This document shows positions 1 through 8,483 of a stretch of DNA of 64,000 nucleotides, one piece after another; positions within the stretch are counted from its first letter, which is position 1; each line of letters starts with the position of its first letter. The stretch covers positions 434,001 through 498,000 of the forward strand of contig OY969422.1 in the NCBI GenBank assembly GCA_963699215.1, written 5' to 3'. The notes under the pieces were generated by a model. That model saw only the letters and a list, made by a program, of their open reading frames with translations. It did no database searches and had not been told where the DNA came from. Made by a program: the position numbers and the translations under genes. Source of the stretch: VRUE01 sp963699215 (GTDB lineage Bacteria; Actinomycetota; Thermoleophilia; Solirubrobacterales; 70-9).

Positions 1-453
1 GTCGCGATCCACGTCGACACGGCAAGCTTCGACCCCAACCGTCCCTCGCGCCTGCTCGACACCACACCCGAGACGCCGACCTTCGACGACGCCCCGCTCG
101 CCGCCGGACGCCAGTTCCGCGACTTCCGCACCGGGATTACGGTCGAGACCCTGTCCACCGGGCCGAACGGCGCCACGGTGAAGATCGGCGGCCTCCCCGA
201 CCCGCCGGTCGCGGCCCCAAGCCGCTGCAAAGTGCCGAACCTGAAGCGGAAGAAGGTCAAAGCCGCAAGAAAAGCGGTCCGCAAACGAGACTGCAGGATC
301 CGCAAGGTCAAACGGCGGCACTCGCGGAAAGCGCCGAAAGGCAAAGTGATCTCGCAGAAGCCGAAAGCCGGCAAGATCCTCGCTGGCGGCGCCAAGGTGA
401 CGCTCGTGGTCAGCTCCGGCCCGGCGCCGAAAGCCCACCCGAAGAAACGCTAG
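1..453 (+). CDS. C-terminal part of a secreted protein with a PASTA domain (5' truncated)
   Basis: The reading frame is open from the first base, so the gene begins before the window. The first ~60 residues contain a segment (FRDFRTGITVETLS, then GATVKIGG) of the kind found at the end of secreted M6/M11-like peptidase or immune-inhibitor proteins. After that come a basic linker and one PASTA-like unit (VPNLKRKKVKAARKA ... GKVISQKPKAGKILAGGAKVTLVVSSG). PASTA units bind peptidoglycan or act as spacers, so a cell-wall-associated protein is likely. The protease assignment is inference because the catalytic part is missing. The last base pairs overlap the end of the convergent budA gene, the two stops sharing CTAG. 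Confidence 0.7.
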   Translation, partial: VAIHVDTASFDPNRPSRLLDTTPETPTFDDAPLAAGRQFRDFRTGITVETLSTGPNGATVKIGGLPDPPVAAPSRCKVPNLKRKKVKAARKAVRKRDCRIRKVKRRHSRKAPKGKVISQKPKAGKILAGGAKVTLVVSSGPAPKAHPKKR

Positions 454-1232
454 CCAGCGCGCTCGACCGTCTCGACCGCGGCGTGGGTCGCCGCGGCTAG
501 GTCCGGATCGGCGAGGTCGACCTTGGGCGGCAGCTCGACGTGCAGCTCGCTCGACGGGTCGAGGCTGGCCCGCAGCCCGTTGGAGCGGGAGGCGAGGACA
601 TGGCCGCCGCGCCTGCGGTCGGCCGAGATGAAGTGAAGGTGGTAGCCGGCAACCTCGATCCCCTCGGCGTAGTCGGGGAAGCGGAAGCCGAGCATCGTCC
701 CCTCGACGTCGGTGAGCTCGAAGACGTTCTGCTCGAGGACGACCTCGGTCAGCGGCCGGTAGGGCGGGCTTTGGCGCGGAACCGAGCGGGCGCGGACCAG
801 CTCGAAGCGGCCGTCGAGGCGGATCGCGCAGGAGGCTGCCTCAGCCGGAATCAGCTCGTCGAGCCGCGCCAGCAATCCCTCGTGATCGAGCGGCCCTTCG
901 AGCTCGGTATCGATCGCGGGCTCGAAATCGGTCACCACCGCGAACGGCGTCAGCGCGGTCGGCTCGACCTCGGTGACAGCACCCTCGACGTCGGCCCGGA
1001 AGAAGCGCCCGTCGAGCGCGATCATCTCGCCGTCGAGGCCGTTCAGGGTGCCGAGCCCGAGGTCGCCGTGGTCGGCCAGCTCGGCGAAGCTGAGGTCCCC
1101 CTCGTAGGCCCCGTCGAGCAGGGCGCCGATGGTCGAGGCCTGGAAGAGGACGTGGTGCTCGCGCTCGGCGTGCAGTTCCTCCTCGCGCATCGTCTCCACG
1201 TGCAGGGCTTTGATCCAACGCTCGTCGAGCAC
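450..1232 (-). CDS. budA: alpha-acetolactate decarboxylase
   Basis: This 260-residue protein is full length for the family, which converts 2-acetolactate to acetoin in the cytosol and diverts pyruvate to a neutral product. The family signature is clear: LFQASTIGALLDGAYEGDLS near residue 30, the GLGTLNGLDGEM block near 60-70, and the zinc-binding histidines at about 198, 200 (GYHLHF) and 211 (GGHVL). No acetolactate synthase gene is in the window, so acetolactate must come from the branched-chain amino-acid pathway or a distant gene. It is convergent with the PASTA gene and lies 14 bp downstream of the same-strand secreted-protein gene, with which it may share a transcript. Confidence 0.92.
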   Translation of the reverse strand: MLDERWIKALHVETMREEELHAEREHHVLFQASTIGALLDGAYEGDLSFAELADHGDLGLGTLNGLDGEMIALDGRFFRADVEGAVTEVEPTALTPFAVVTDFEPAIDTELEGPLDHEGLLARLDELIPAEAASCAIRLDGRFELVRARSVPRQSPPYRPLTEVVLEQNVFELTDVEGTMLGFRFPDYAEGIEVAGYHLHFISADRRRGGHVLASRSNGLRASLDPSSELHVELPPKVDLADPDLAAATHAAVETVERAG

Positions 1233-1246
1233 CGTTCATCGCCCCC

Positions 1247-2329
1247 TCAGCGCGATCCGCGCACGCGCCAGCGGTAGCTGACGGCGGGGCCGCTGCGTCC
1301 GTTCCCGTCGATCGCCCGAACCGCGAAGCGGTGTGGACCCGGGCCCAGCCGCTCGTAGCGCGCGGGTGAGCTGCAGGCGTTGAGGAAACGATCGTCGAGG
1401 CGGCAGAGGAAGCGAGTCGCGGTGGCAGACCCACGGAACCAGAAGGCAGCCCGGCTCTTGTGAGTGCGCTTCTGGGGGCGATGGAAGATCGTGGTTCGCG
1501 GCAGTGGGGGGCGTGGCGGAATAGCGAGCTCAAAGGGGGGTGCGATGCCGATGCCTTCGACGGTTGCCACGTGCGGAGAGCCGGGGGCATTGTCGACGAT
1601 CCACAGCTGGGAGTCGAGGTAGCCGGCGAGCGTCGGCGAGAAAGCGAGCTCAGCACTGCAAGAACCCCCCGGGGGAATGACGCTGCCGGCCGCGCAGGTT
1701 CCTCCAATCAGCCCGAACTGATCGACGTCGGGAGATCCGTTGGCATGCCATCGCTTGACGATCGAGAGCGAGAAGATCGAGAGGTCGAGCTGCCCGTCGT
1801 TGCTGATCACGAAGGTCTTCCCCGGCGAGGGGGCCGCACCCACGTCTCGGGCGCCGAAGTCCAACGAACCGGGCGCGATCGAGACGGCGGGCCCAGCGCC
1901 GGTTCCGCTCAGCTGCACGCTCGCCGGCGCTACTGGGCCACCGATGTCGGCGACGGATAGACCGCCCTGCTGCGGTCCGGCTGTCTCCGGATCGAAGGTG
2001 ACGTCTATCGCACAGCTCTCCAGAGGCGAGAGCGTGCCGCAGGAATTGCCAGCGATCGCAAACCCGGCTCCATCCACGTTGCCGATCGAGACGAAACCCA
2101 CCGACAACTCGATTTCGCCGGTGTTGGTCAAGGTGAATGACTTGGGCGGCGAGGGACCGGCCTCGGGATGCCGAACGCCGAAGTCCCAACTGACGGGCTC
2201 AAAGGACCAGCTGGCGGTCTCCGCTTGGGCGAGCGGCGCGAGGCAGAGCATCGCCGCAACCAGAACGAAGGCAGCCGAGCAGAGCCAGTTCCTGCGCCAG
2301 CCGCGCTTGAGGCCCCCGCCCTCGCTCAT
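1247..2329 (-). CDS. secreted choice-of-anchor-D / Ig-like protein
   Basis: A 360-residue exported protein. Residues ~10-40 form a signal peptide (CSAAFVLVAAMLCLAPLAQA, cleavage after AQA). Two ASH/HYDIN-like choice-of-anchor-D units follow, each starting with a W/L-D-F-G motif and containing F-T-L/V-I-S/T-N-x-G (about residues 45-135 and 145-260). The C-terminus (~285-360) is the short Ig-like module common in Solirubrobacterales, with FLCRLDDRFLNACSSP and HRFAVRAIDGNG. The function is unknown; a surface adhesion or structural role is inferred. The frame stays open upstream over the divergent ABC gene, but translation is started at the ATG at 2329 because the signal peptide begins there; an ATG 12 bp upstream is equally possible. 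Confidence 0.75.
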   Translation of the reverse strand: MSEGGGLKRGWRRNWLCSAAFVLVAAMLCLAPLAQAETASWSFEPVSWDFGVRHPEAGPSPPKSFTLTNTGEIELSVGFVSIGNVDGAGFAIAGNSCGTLSPLESCAIDVTFDPETAGPQQGGLSVADIGGPVAPASVQLSGTGAGPAVSIAPGSLDFGARDVGAAPSPGKTFVISNDGQLDLSIFSLSIVKRWHANGSPDVDQFGLIGGTCAAGSVIPPGGSCSAELAFSPTLAGYLDSQLWIVDNAPGSPHVATVEGIGIAPPFELAIPPRPPLPRTTIFHRPQKRTHKSRAAFWFRGSATATRFLCRLDDRFLNACSSPARYERLGPGPHRFAVRAIDGNGRSGPAVSYRWRVRGSR

Positions 2330-2405
2330 CGACAAAAGCATACGCGGGCGAATCGCTCGCCCTCCGCCGTCGGTGCCAAGCCTGTGCTTTGCAAGTATCC
2401 GGGAG

Positions 2406-3296
2406 ATGGCGGCAATCGAATTGCGAGGCGTGGTGAAGAAGTTCGGCCCGATCACAGCTGTCGACGGGCTCGACCTCGACGTGCCCGAGGGCATCTGCCT
2501 CGGCCTGCTCGGCCCCAACGGGGCCGGCAAGTCGACGACGATGCGCCTCTTGACCGGGCAGGCCCTGCCCGACGCCGGCGAACTGCGGGCGCTCGGCCAC
2601 GAGCTGCCCGGCGACGCCAAGGCGGCACGAGCCGAGATGGGCGTCGTGCCGCAGCTCGACAACCTCGACGTCGACGTCACCGTCGAAGACAACCTCGCCG
2701 TCTTCGCCCGTCTCTACCGGGTCCCCGACGTCGGTGCCGCGGTCGACCGCGCGCTCGACCTGGCGCGTCTGCGCGACCGCCGCCGCGACGCCGTGGACGA
2801 GCTCTCCGGCGGCATGCGCCGCCGCCTCCTGCTCGCCCGCGGCCTCGTCCACGAACCGCGGCTGATCCTGCTCGACGAGCCGACCGTCGGTCTCGACCCG
2901 CAGATCCGCACCCAGCTCTGGACCTTGATCGACGACCTGCGCTCGCGCGGCACGACGATCCTGATGTCGACCCACTACATCGAGGAGGCCGAGCGGCTCG
3001 CCGACGAAGTAGCGGTGATGACGCACGGCAAGATCATCAGCCGCGGCAAGCCGTCGGAGCTGATCGCCGAGCACGCCGGTCGCGAGACGGCCGAGATCTA
3101 CGCGCCGCCGGAACGGCTGGCGGAAGCCCGCGCCACGGCCGAGGCGGCCGGCCTGAGGGTGCGGCCGGCGGGACCGGCGATCGCGATCGTCGGCTCTGAG
3201 CGCGCCAACGGCGGCGCCGTGCCCGAGGACGCGGTGCGCCGCGCCGCCTCGCTCGAGGACGTCTTCGTCCTGCTGACCGGCGAGGAGGCCGAGTGA
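2406..3296 (+). CDS. ABC-2 exporter ATP-binding protein (NodI/DrrA type)
   Basis: A 296-residue cytosolic ATPase that would power the membrane protein encoded directly downstream. Walker A is GPNGAGKST (~38-46), the signature is LSGGMRRR, Walker B is LILLDEPTVGLDP and the switch histidine lies in MSTHY. The C-terminal ~80 residues form the extra domain typical of DrrA/NodI-type exporter ATPases. The start is the ATG at 2406; upstream in-frame sequence lies opposite the divergent secreted-protein gene and looks non-coding. The stop overlaps the start of the permease by 4 nt. The substrate cannot be read from the sequence; related systems export drugs, lipids or oligosaccharides. Confidence 0.9.
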   Translation: MAAIELRGVVKKFGPITAVDGLDLDVPEGICLGLLGPNGAGKSTTMRLLTGQALPDAGELRALGHELPGDAKAARAEMGVVPQLDNLDVDVTVEDNLAVFARLYRVPDVGAAVDRALDLARLRDRRRDAVDELSGGMRRRLLLARGLVHEPRLILLDEPTVGLDPQIRTQLWTLIDDLRSRGTTILMSTHYIEEAERLADEVAVMTHGKIISRGKPSELIAEHAGRETAEIYAPPERLAEARATAEAAGLRVRPAGPAIAIVGSERANGGAVPEDAVRRAASLEDVFVLLTGEEAE

Positions 3297-4081
3297 GCGA
3301 CGGCAAGACCAAGCTGCGGCGGCTGGAACCGGCGGCGATCGGCGGCGTGATGAGTCGCGAGGCCGCCAACTTCCGCACCTACTGGAAGGGGACGACCTTC
3401 TCCAGCATTCTCGAACCGATCGTCTACCTGCTCGCCTTCGGCCTCGGCCTCAGCGCAACGCTGGTCGACGAAGTCGGCGGCGTGCCCTACGTCCAGTACG
3501 TCGGCACCGGCATGGTCGCGACGGCCGTCATCTTCTCCAGCGCCCTGCCGGCGATGTTCGGCACCTTCGTCAAGCACCGCTTCCAGAACACCTACGACGC
3601 GATTCTCGCCGCCCCGGTCGACGTCGAGGAGCTGGTCAGCGCCGAGATGCTCTGGATCGGCCTCCGCGCCAGCGTCTACGGCTGCGTGCCACTGGTCGTC
3701 ACGATCGCCTTCGGCCTCGACCCGGCGCTGGGGATGCTGCTGGTGCCGATCTTCTGCCTCGCCACCGCGCTCGGCTTCGCCGGCTTCGGCATCGCGATGG
3801 CAGCCACCGTCGCCAAGATCGACCAGTTCAACTACGTCACGGCGCTCTTCGTCACGCCGCTCTTCCTCGTCTCCGGCGCCTTCTTCCCGATCGACGAACT
3901 GCCCGAGGGCGTGCAGGTCGTGGCCCAGCTCAACCCGCTGCACCAGCTGGTCGAACTGGTCCGCGGCGGCGCCTTCGGCTACGACCCGATCGACCTCGTC
4001 CGCTTCGCCGGCCTCGTCGTCTTCGCCTTCGTCATGTGGCGGGTCGCCGTCCGCCAGATGACGAAGCGCTTGATCGACTAA
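3293..4081 (+). CDS. ABC-2 type transporter permease (NodJ/DrrB type)
   Basis: A 262-residue integral membrane protein with six predicted helices. These include the segments around ILEPIVYLLAFGLGL, MVATAVIFSSALPAMFG, VPLVVTIAFGL, MLLVPIFCLATALGFAGFG, ALFVTPLFLVSGAFFP and FAGLVVFAFVMW. The LFLVSGAFFPIDELP stretch is the hallmark of ABC-2 permeases. It starts with GTG inside the end of the ATPase gene (4-nt overlap), so the two are translationally coupled and form one exporter. No accessory gene is attached, and the substrate is unknown. Confidence 0.9.
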   Translation: MSDGKTKLRRLEPAAIGGVMSREAANFRTYWKGTTFSSILEPIVYLLAFGLGLSATLVDEVGGVPYVQYVGTGMVATAVIFSSALPAMFGTFVKHRFQNTYDAILAAPVDVEELVSAEMLWIGLRASVYGCVPLVVTIAFGLDPALGMLLVPIFCLATALGFAGFGIAMAATVAKIDQFNYVTALFVTPLFLVSGAFFPIDELPEGVQVVAQLNPLHQLVELVRGGAFGYDPIDLVRFAGLVVFAFVMWRVAVRQMTKRLID

Positions 4082-4153
4082 TCGCCGACGGGCCGTAAAT
4101 ACCCCTATACGGTGGGAAATCGGCCCGTCGGCAGATGTAGGCTGGCGCCGACA

Positions 4154-5125
4154 ATGGCTGGTGGGTTCAAGCGCTCCTCGCGGTTCGGGATCGTCGGGGT
4201 GATCGTGGTGATGGCCGCCTGCGCGGCGATCGGCCTGACGCTGGGCAGCGGCGAAGCCAACCCCAAGCTTGCGCTGGGGCTGATCTTCGGCGTCATCGCG
4301 CTCTACTGCGTCATCCTCTTCGCCCTGCAGCGGTCGGATCTCGACCGCGTATCCGGTGCGGACGCGAGCGGCAGCTCGCGCGCCGCCGCCGAAGGCGGGC
4401 GCGAGCTCGAGAACCCGACGACGATGGCCGATCCCGACCTCTGGGCGGCGATGGCGGTGAAGCCAATCGACACCGAGGCGGTCAAGGCACGAGCCGCCGG
4501 CTGGGAGGCAGGGCGGCGCAGTCAGAGCCTGGCGATGGTGGTGACGCTGCTGATCTTCCTCACCGTGCCGCCGATCTACTTCTTCGAAAGCTTCGTGCCG
4601 CTGCTTATCGGCGGCCCACTGATCGTGATCGCGGCGCTCTGGGGGAGCGTCAGGGCGCTGATGCCCGGCGGCGAGCTCGACCAGGGCTACGCCAACGTCG
4701 GCAAGGCGATGGCGCCGCTCGGCTTCGAGGTGATCGAGCGGCCGCAGGTCAGCATCGAGACCCGCGATCCGACCACCGGCCGCGTCGGGCCGAAGATCCG
4801 CGGCGCCCTGGTGCTCGAGGGCGAGCGCAACGGGCGGCGCGTCTCGGTCCGGCTCGACAGCGGCGAGACGACCGCCCGCAGCGAGGTCTCCCTCGCCGCG
4901 CCCATGCCGCAGTTCGAGGCGAAGGCCCGCGACGGCCGCGTGCGCCCGGTCGACGGGGCGCCGGCGAGCATCGTCGCCGCGCTGAAAAAGGCACCAAACT
5001 CGACCCGCTGGAAGAAAGTGGGCGTCGAGGGCGGGTCCGAGGGCATCGTCGTCACCCGCAAGGGCGGCGGGCAGTCGGACTGGCTCTGCGACCTCTGGCT
5101 CGCCGAGCGGCTCGCAGAGGCTTGA
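4154..5125 (+). CDS. conserved membrane protein with four helices, function unknown
   Basis: A 323-residue protein not matched to a named family. Two hydrophobic helices lie at the N-terminus (FGIVGVIVVMAACAAIGLTL; LALGLIFGVIALYCVILFAL). A polar loop of ~60 residues follows, then two more helices (SLAMVVTLLIFLTVPPIYFF; PLLIGGPLIVIAALWGSV). The rest (~175-323) is a soluble domain with alternating beta-like segments. The ATG at 4154 is chosen because it directly precedes the first helix; the frame stays open further upstream. It lies 72 bp after the ABC exporter on the same strand, so it may be co-transcribed. Confidence 0.6.
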   Translation: MAGGFKRSSRFGIVGVIVVMAACAAIGLTLGSGEANPKLALGLIFGVIALYCVILFALQRSDLDRVSGADASGSSRAAAEGGRELENPTTMADPDLWAAMAVKPIDTEAVKARAAGWEAGRRSQSLAMVVTLLIFLTVPPIYFFESFVPLLIGGPLIVIAALWGSVRALMPGGELDQGYANVGKAMAPLGFEVIERPQVSIETRDPTTGRVGPKIRGALVLEGERNGRRVSVRLDSGETTARSEVSLAAPMPQFEAKARDGRVRPVDGAPASIVAALKKAPNSTRWKKVGVEGGSEGIVVTRKGGGQSDWLCDLWLAERLAEA

Positions 5126-5187
5126 AAATGGACCGTGCACCCGCCTTCGAAGCGAGGTCTCCGGGCGTGTCCGTCGCGTTTGGCTCG

Positions 5188-5283
5188 AGCCGGGCTCACC
5201 TGCGGCACCCGCGGCATCCGCTTAAGGCTGCTTCCTTCCGGACCTGACCTGATTCACGTGCCCACGTCGCGCAGGACCCGGCC
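5188..5283 (-). ncRNA. ffs: signal recognition particle RNA (small bacterial 4.5S type)
   Basis: Read on the minus strand, positions near 5224-5252 carry the universal SRP domain IV, GGTCAGGTCCGGAAGGAAGC followed by AGCC, with the GGAA tetraloop and the symmetric internal loop that binds Ffh. The ends pair: CCGGG with CCCGG and CCTGCG with CGCAGG, giving a single hairpin of about 96 nt, typical for actinobacteria without an Alu domain. The exact 5' and 3' ends are estimates from the pairing. The rest of the 5126-5460 interval holds no gene that I can see, only the palindrome at 5429. Confidence 0.92.
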
Positions 5284-5428
5284 GTCAACGCCGCCCGCGG
5301 CAAACCGACCCCGAAGGCCAGCCCCTCAGAACGGAATTCGGCCCCGCTAGAGCGGATTGCGGGTTACAGGGCACCGCTGATTCCCCGCCTAGCACGGTCC
5401 GCACACGATCCTACCCCCCACGCCCATT

Positions 5429-5476
5429 ACGTGCCGTGAGTTAGAGGACCCTATGGGTACTCAACTCGCGGCACGT
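5429..5476. repeat. 48-bp palindromic repeat, copy 1
   Basis: An imperfect inverted repeat bounded by ACGTGCCG and CGGCACGT, with TAGAGG in the left arm and a CTATGGGTA centre. Compared with the copy at 36676-36723 in the opposite orientation, 45 of 48 bases are identical. It overlaps the stop codon of the minus-strand lipoprotein gene ending at 5461, so the last residues of that protein are encoded by the repeat. Confidence 0.85.
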
Positions 5477-6231
5477 CTGTAGGAGATGAGCTCCTCCCGA
5501 CCGGAGGCCCCGGAGACGTCGAGGGTCAGCACAGGACCCACCCCTGGCGCATAGAGCTTGTACTCGACCAGCCGCGGCTCGAGCGGCGTCTCGTCCTTGG
5601 TCAGCAGCGCGCCCGAAAAGTGGCCGAACGGGACTTCCACCTGCTCGTCGACGCTGAGCACCTTCGCCCTGTCCTCAGCTTGGCCCCGGTAGTACTCCTG
5701 CCGGTACGCCAATCCCGGGCTGGGCTCGGCGGGGAGCACGATCCCGGGCTGGGCGTTGTCCACGCCGGCCTCCCACGACCCCGCGGTCGAGACGACCTTC
5801 CCGTCCTCGTACTCCGCCGTGCTCTCGCCCAGATACCAGAGGTTGCCCTCGGCGTCCTGGGCGTACCAGTCGTCGGTCACCTCGACCGGCCGCCCGTCCC
5901 GGCTGACGACGTCGTGCACCACCCGCGCCTCGATTCCGTTGGCGATCCGCCTCGTCCTCCCCGTGACGGTCACGACGACCCGCTGCGCCCCGCCTTCGCC
6001 GTCGCTCTCCCGGTACACCCAGCGATTGCCGGGCCGCATCGGCCAGTACGGGTTGTCGATCTCGGTCGTGAAGTCGGCCGGGCTAAGGTCAACCGCCTCG
6101 CCTCCCTGCGGGAGGGCCGGGCGGGCGACGTCGTCGCCGGCTCCGCAGCCGGCGAAGAGGGAAAGCGAGATGGCCAGGAGGCCGAGACCGGCGGCAACGC
6201 CTTTTCTGTCTGCGCTCGAGATCGACGGCAT
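5461..6231 (-). CDS. lipoprotein of unknown function, divergent from a two-component system
   Basis: A 256-residue protein with a type II signal peptide: hydrophobic GLGLLAISLSLFAGC, the lipobox Cys being residue ~29. The mature part contains YWPMRPGNRWVYRES and a set of beta-strand-like segments, a pattern found in uncharacterised actinobacterial lipoproteins of about this size. It should be anchored on the outer face of the membrane. It is transcribed away from the response regulator gene across a 118-bp region that holds tandem TTTCATC motifs, so it is a plausible target of that system. Its last codons lie in the palindromic repeat at 5429-5476. Confidence 0.7.
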   Translation of the reverse strand: MPSISSADRKGVAAGLGLLAISLSLFAGCGAGDDVARPALPQGGEAVDLSPADFTTEIDNPYWPMRPGNRWVYRESDGEGGAQRVVVTVTGRTRRIANGIEARVVHDVVSRDGRPVEVTDDWYAQDAEGNLWYLGESTAEYEDGKVVSTAGSWEAGVDNAQPGIVLPAEPSPGLAYRQEYYRGQAEDRAKVLSVDEQVEVPFGHFSGALLTKDETPLEPRLVEYKLYAPGVGPVLTLDVSGASGREELISYRRAAS

Positions 6232-6304
6232 CGTGGACTCCTTCGTGGGCTGGCTTCACCTTGTCTCAAACCTCGATGAATACTGCGTGAAACGGGGTGA
6301 CCTC

Positions 6305-6326
6305 TTTCATCTTCTTTTCATCTTCG
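6305..6326. promoter_or_regulatory. tandem TTTCATC direct repeat, candidate response-regulator site
   Basis: TTTCATCTTC occurs at 6305 and again at 6316, exactly 11 bp apart, in the divergent region between the lipoprotein and response regulator genes. OmpR-family regulators usually bind such head-to-tail repeats one helical turn apart. A similar pair with the same spacing precedes the PepSY gene at 8419. The regulatory role is inference. Confidence 0.4.
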
Positions 6327-6349
6327 ACCGCGAGCATGTGGGGAGGCCG

Positions 6350-7030
6350 ATGCGTGTCCTGATCGTCGAGGACGAAGCGAAGATGGCCGGGCTGATCCGG
6401 CGCGGGCTCGAGCGCGAGGGAATGGCAGTCGACGTCGTCGGCGACGGCGAGGACGCTCTGTGGAAGGCCGAGGCCGTCGAGTACGACGCGATCCTGCTCG
6501 ACCTGATGCTCCCCGGCATCGACGGGCTGGAGGTCTGCCGCCGGCTCCGCGAGGCCGGGGTCTGGTCCCCGATCCTGATGCTGACCGCCCGCGATGCGGT
6601 ACGCGACCGGGTCGCCGGCCTCGACCGTGGCGCCGACGACTACCTGACCAAGCCGTTCTCCTACGCCGAGCTGCTCGCCCGGCTGCGGGCGCTTGCCCGC
6701 CGCGGTCGCCCCGAGCGTCCGACCGAGGTTCGAGTCGGCGAGCTGCGCCTCGATCCGGCCGCGCGGCAAGTATGGCGGGGCGAGGACGAGGTCGAACTCT
6801 CGGCAAAGGAGTTCGCCATGCTCGAGACCTTCATGCGGCGACCCGGCGAGGTCCTCTCCCGCTTCCAGCTTCTCGAGCACGTCTGGGACTACGAGTACGA
6901 GAACCGCTCCAACGTCGTCGACTCCTACATCCGCTTCCTGCGTGGGAAGATCGACCGGCCCTTCGGAGTCGAATCGATCGAGACGGTGCGAGGCGCCGGG
7001 TACCGGTTGAGAAAGGACGGTGGGCGATGA
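6350..7030 (+). CDS. OmpR/PhoB-family response regulator
   Basis: A 226-residue DNA-binding response regulator. The receiver domain (1-~118) has the acidic pocket in VEDE, phosphoacceptor Asp51 in LLDLMLPG, the TAR motif and Lys101 in YLTKPF. The winged-helix effector domain (~128-222) ends in VESIETVRGAGYRL, as in MprA/PhoB-type proteins. The ATG at 6350 has a GGGGAGG ribosome-binding site 4-10 nt upstream. Its stop overlaps the start of the kinase gene, so the pair is coupled. The ligand or stress sensed is unknown; neighbouring genes suggest envelope-related control. Confidence 0.93.
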   Translation: MRVLIVEDEAKMAGLIRRGLEREGMAVDVVGDGEDALWKAEAVEYDAILLDLMLPGIDGLEVCRRLREAGVWSPILMLTARDAVRDRVAGLDRGADDYLTKPFSYAELLARLRALARRGRPERPTEVRVGELRLDPAARQVWRGEDEVELSAKEFAMLETFMRRPGEVLSRFQLLEHVWDYEYENRSNVVDSYIRFLRGKIDRPFGVESIETVRGAGYRLRKDGGR

Positions 7031-8394
7031 GCCGGGTGCCGATTCGCCTGCGGGTGACCCTGGCCTTCACCGCGGCTATGGCGCTTGTCCTGATCGCCGT
7101 CGGCCTCTTTCTCTACCTCCGATCCGAGGCACAGCTCGACGAGTCGATCGACAACGGGCTGCGCTCCCGCGCTGGCGAGGTCTCGGCCTTGGCTCGGACG
7201 TCGAGGACCGGCCTGGGGTCGCACAGGGCCCCGCTGATCGAGCAGGACGAGAGCTTTGCCCAGGTCCTAAACAGAGATGGGCAACTGGTCGACTCGACGC
7301 CGCAGCTCGAGGGGCAGCCGGTACTGAAGCCGCCCGAACTGGCGAAGGCAGCCATGTCGCCGACCTTCTTCGAGCGGAGTGGCTTGCCGGGGATCGAGAC
7401 CTCCGCCCGTCTTCTCGGGGTGCCGGTCGATACCCGGGACGGCGAGCTGGTGGCAGTAGTGGGGTCCTCGCTCGGCGATCGCAACGAGGCGCTCGACAAC
7501 CTCGCCACCCTGCTCTTGATCGGCGGCCCGGTCGCGCTGCTGCTCGCTTCGCTGGCCGGCTATGGGGCGGCAGGGGCGGCGCTGCGGCCGGTCGAGGAGA
7601 TGCGGCGGCGGGCGGCGGCGATCTCGGCGGGCGGACCGGAAGAACGGCTGCCGGTGCCGCCGGCGAACGACGAGCTCCAGCGGCTCGGCCAGACGCTGAA
7701 CGAGATGCTGGATCGAATCGAGCTGACGCTGGAGCGCGAGCGCCGCTTCGTCGACGACGCGAGCCATGAGCTCCGCACGCCGCTGACCCTGCACAAGACG
7801 GAGCTGGAGCTGGCGCTCCGACACGGACGCTCGGAGGAGGAGCTTCGCGACGCGATCGCCTCCGGGCTCGAGGAGATCGACCGCCTGATCCAGCTCGCGG
7901 AGGATCTGCTCGTCGTCGCCCGCTCGGAGCAGGGCAAGCTCGCGATCGCGTCGGAGCCGCTGGCCGTTAGCGATCTCTTCAGCACCGTTGGCGAGCGTTT
8001 CCGGACCCGCGCCTCGGAGTCCGGTCGATCCCTCGTCGTCGATGGAAGTGCCAGCCTCGCCGTCGAGGGAGATCGCCTGCGCCTCGAGCAGGCGCTTACC
8101 AGCATGGTCGACAACGCATTGCGCCACGGGGAAGGCGAGGTCCGGATCTGGGCCAGCGGGAACGGCAACCGGGTCGAGCTGCACGTCGGCGACCGGGGAG
8201 CTGGATTCCCGCCCGAGTTCGTCGCCCAGGCGTTCGAGCGCTTCAGTCGCGCTGACGCGGCGCGTGGCCGCGGCGGCAGCGGCCTTGGCCTGGCGATCGT
8301 CGAGACGATCGCCAGCGCGCACGGCGGCCGTGCCAGGGCTGCGAACGATCCGGCCGGCGGAGCAGACGTCTGGATCGAGATCCCGGCGGCCTGA
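7027..8394 (+). CDS. sensor histidine kinase
   Basis: A 455-residue membrane kinase that should phosphorylate the preceding regulator. The first helix (LAFTAAMALVLIAVGLFLYL, ~12-31) is followed by a periplasm-side sensor of ~130 residues, then a second helix (~158-182). A HAMP linker with LRPVEEM leads to the HisKA motif ASHELRTPL with His247. The catalytic ATP-binding domain shows the N box (VDNALRHG), G1 (DRGAGF), F box (FERFSRAD) and G2 (GSGLGLAIV). The architecture is that of an EnvZ/MprB-like kinase. The gene starts 4 nt inside the regulator gene. Confidence 0.93.
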   Translation: MSRVPIRLRVTLAFTAAMALVLIAVGLFLYLRSEAQLDESIDNGLRSRAGEVSALARTSRTGLGSHRAPLIEQDESFAQVLNRDGQLVDSTPQLEGQPVLKPPELAKAAMSPTFFERSGLPGIETSARLLGVPVDTRDGELVAVVGSSLGDRNEALDNLATLLLIGGPVALLLASLAGYGAAGAALRPVEEMRRRAAAISAGGPEERLPVPPANDELQRLGQTLNEMLDRIELTLERERRFVDDASHELRTPLTLHKTELELALRHGRSEEELRDAIASGLEEIDRLIQLAEDLLVVARSEQGKLAIASEPLAVSDLFSTVGERFRTRASESGRSLVVDGSASLAVEGDRLRLEQALTSMVDNALRHGEGEVRIWASGNGNRVELHVGDRGAGFPPEFVAQAFERFSRADAARGRGGSGLGLAIVETIASAHGGRARAANDPAGGADVWIEIPAA

Positions 8395-8418
8395 GGCCGC
8401 ACCAGCGGCAGAAACCGG

Positions 8419-8440
8419 TTTCACCGTCATTTCATCCGAC
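8419..8440 (+). promoter_or_regulatory. TTTCAY direct repeat upstream of the PepSY gene
   Basis: TTTCACCGTCA at 8419 and TTTCATCCGAC at 8430 form a direct repeat with an 11-bp period, matching the pair at 6305/6316 upstream of the response regulator. This suggests that the same regulator acts on both promoters. It is a motif-level observation only. Confidence 0.35.
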
Positions 8441-8483
8441 CTCCGTACAAGTGGTTCGCGTAACCGCTCCAAGGAGGAATCCG

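Noticed and set aside
3098..5140. 680-residue minus-strand reading frame
   Set aside because: Antisense to the ABC exporter and membrane protein genes; composition is the His/Asp/Arg-rich pattern of a shadow frame in GC-rich DNA.
5135..5350. 71-residue plus-strand reading frame
   Set aside because: It lies across the SRP RNA on the other strand, has no ribosome-binding site, and is only Arg/Pro-rich sequence.
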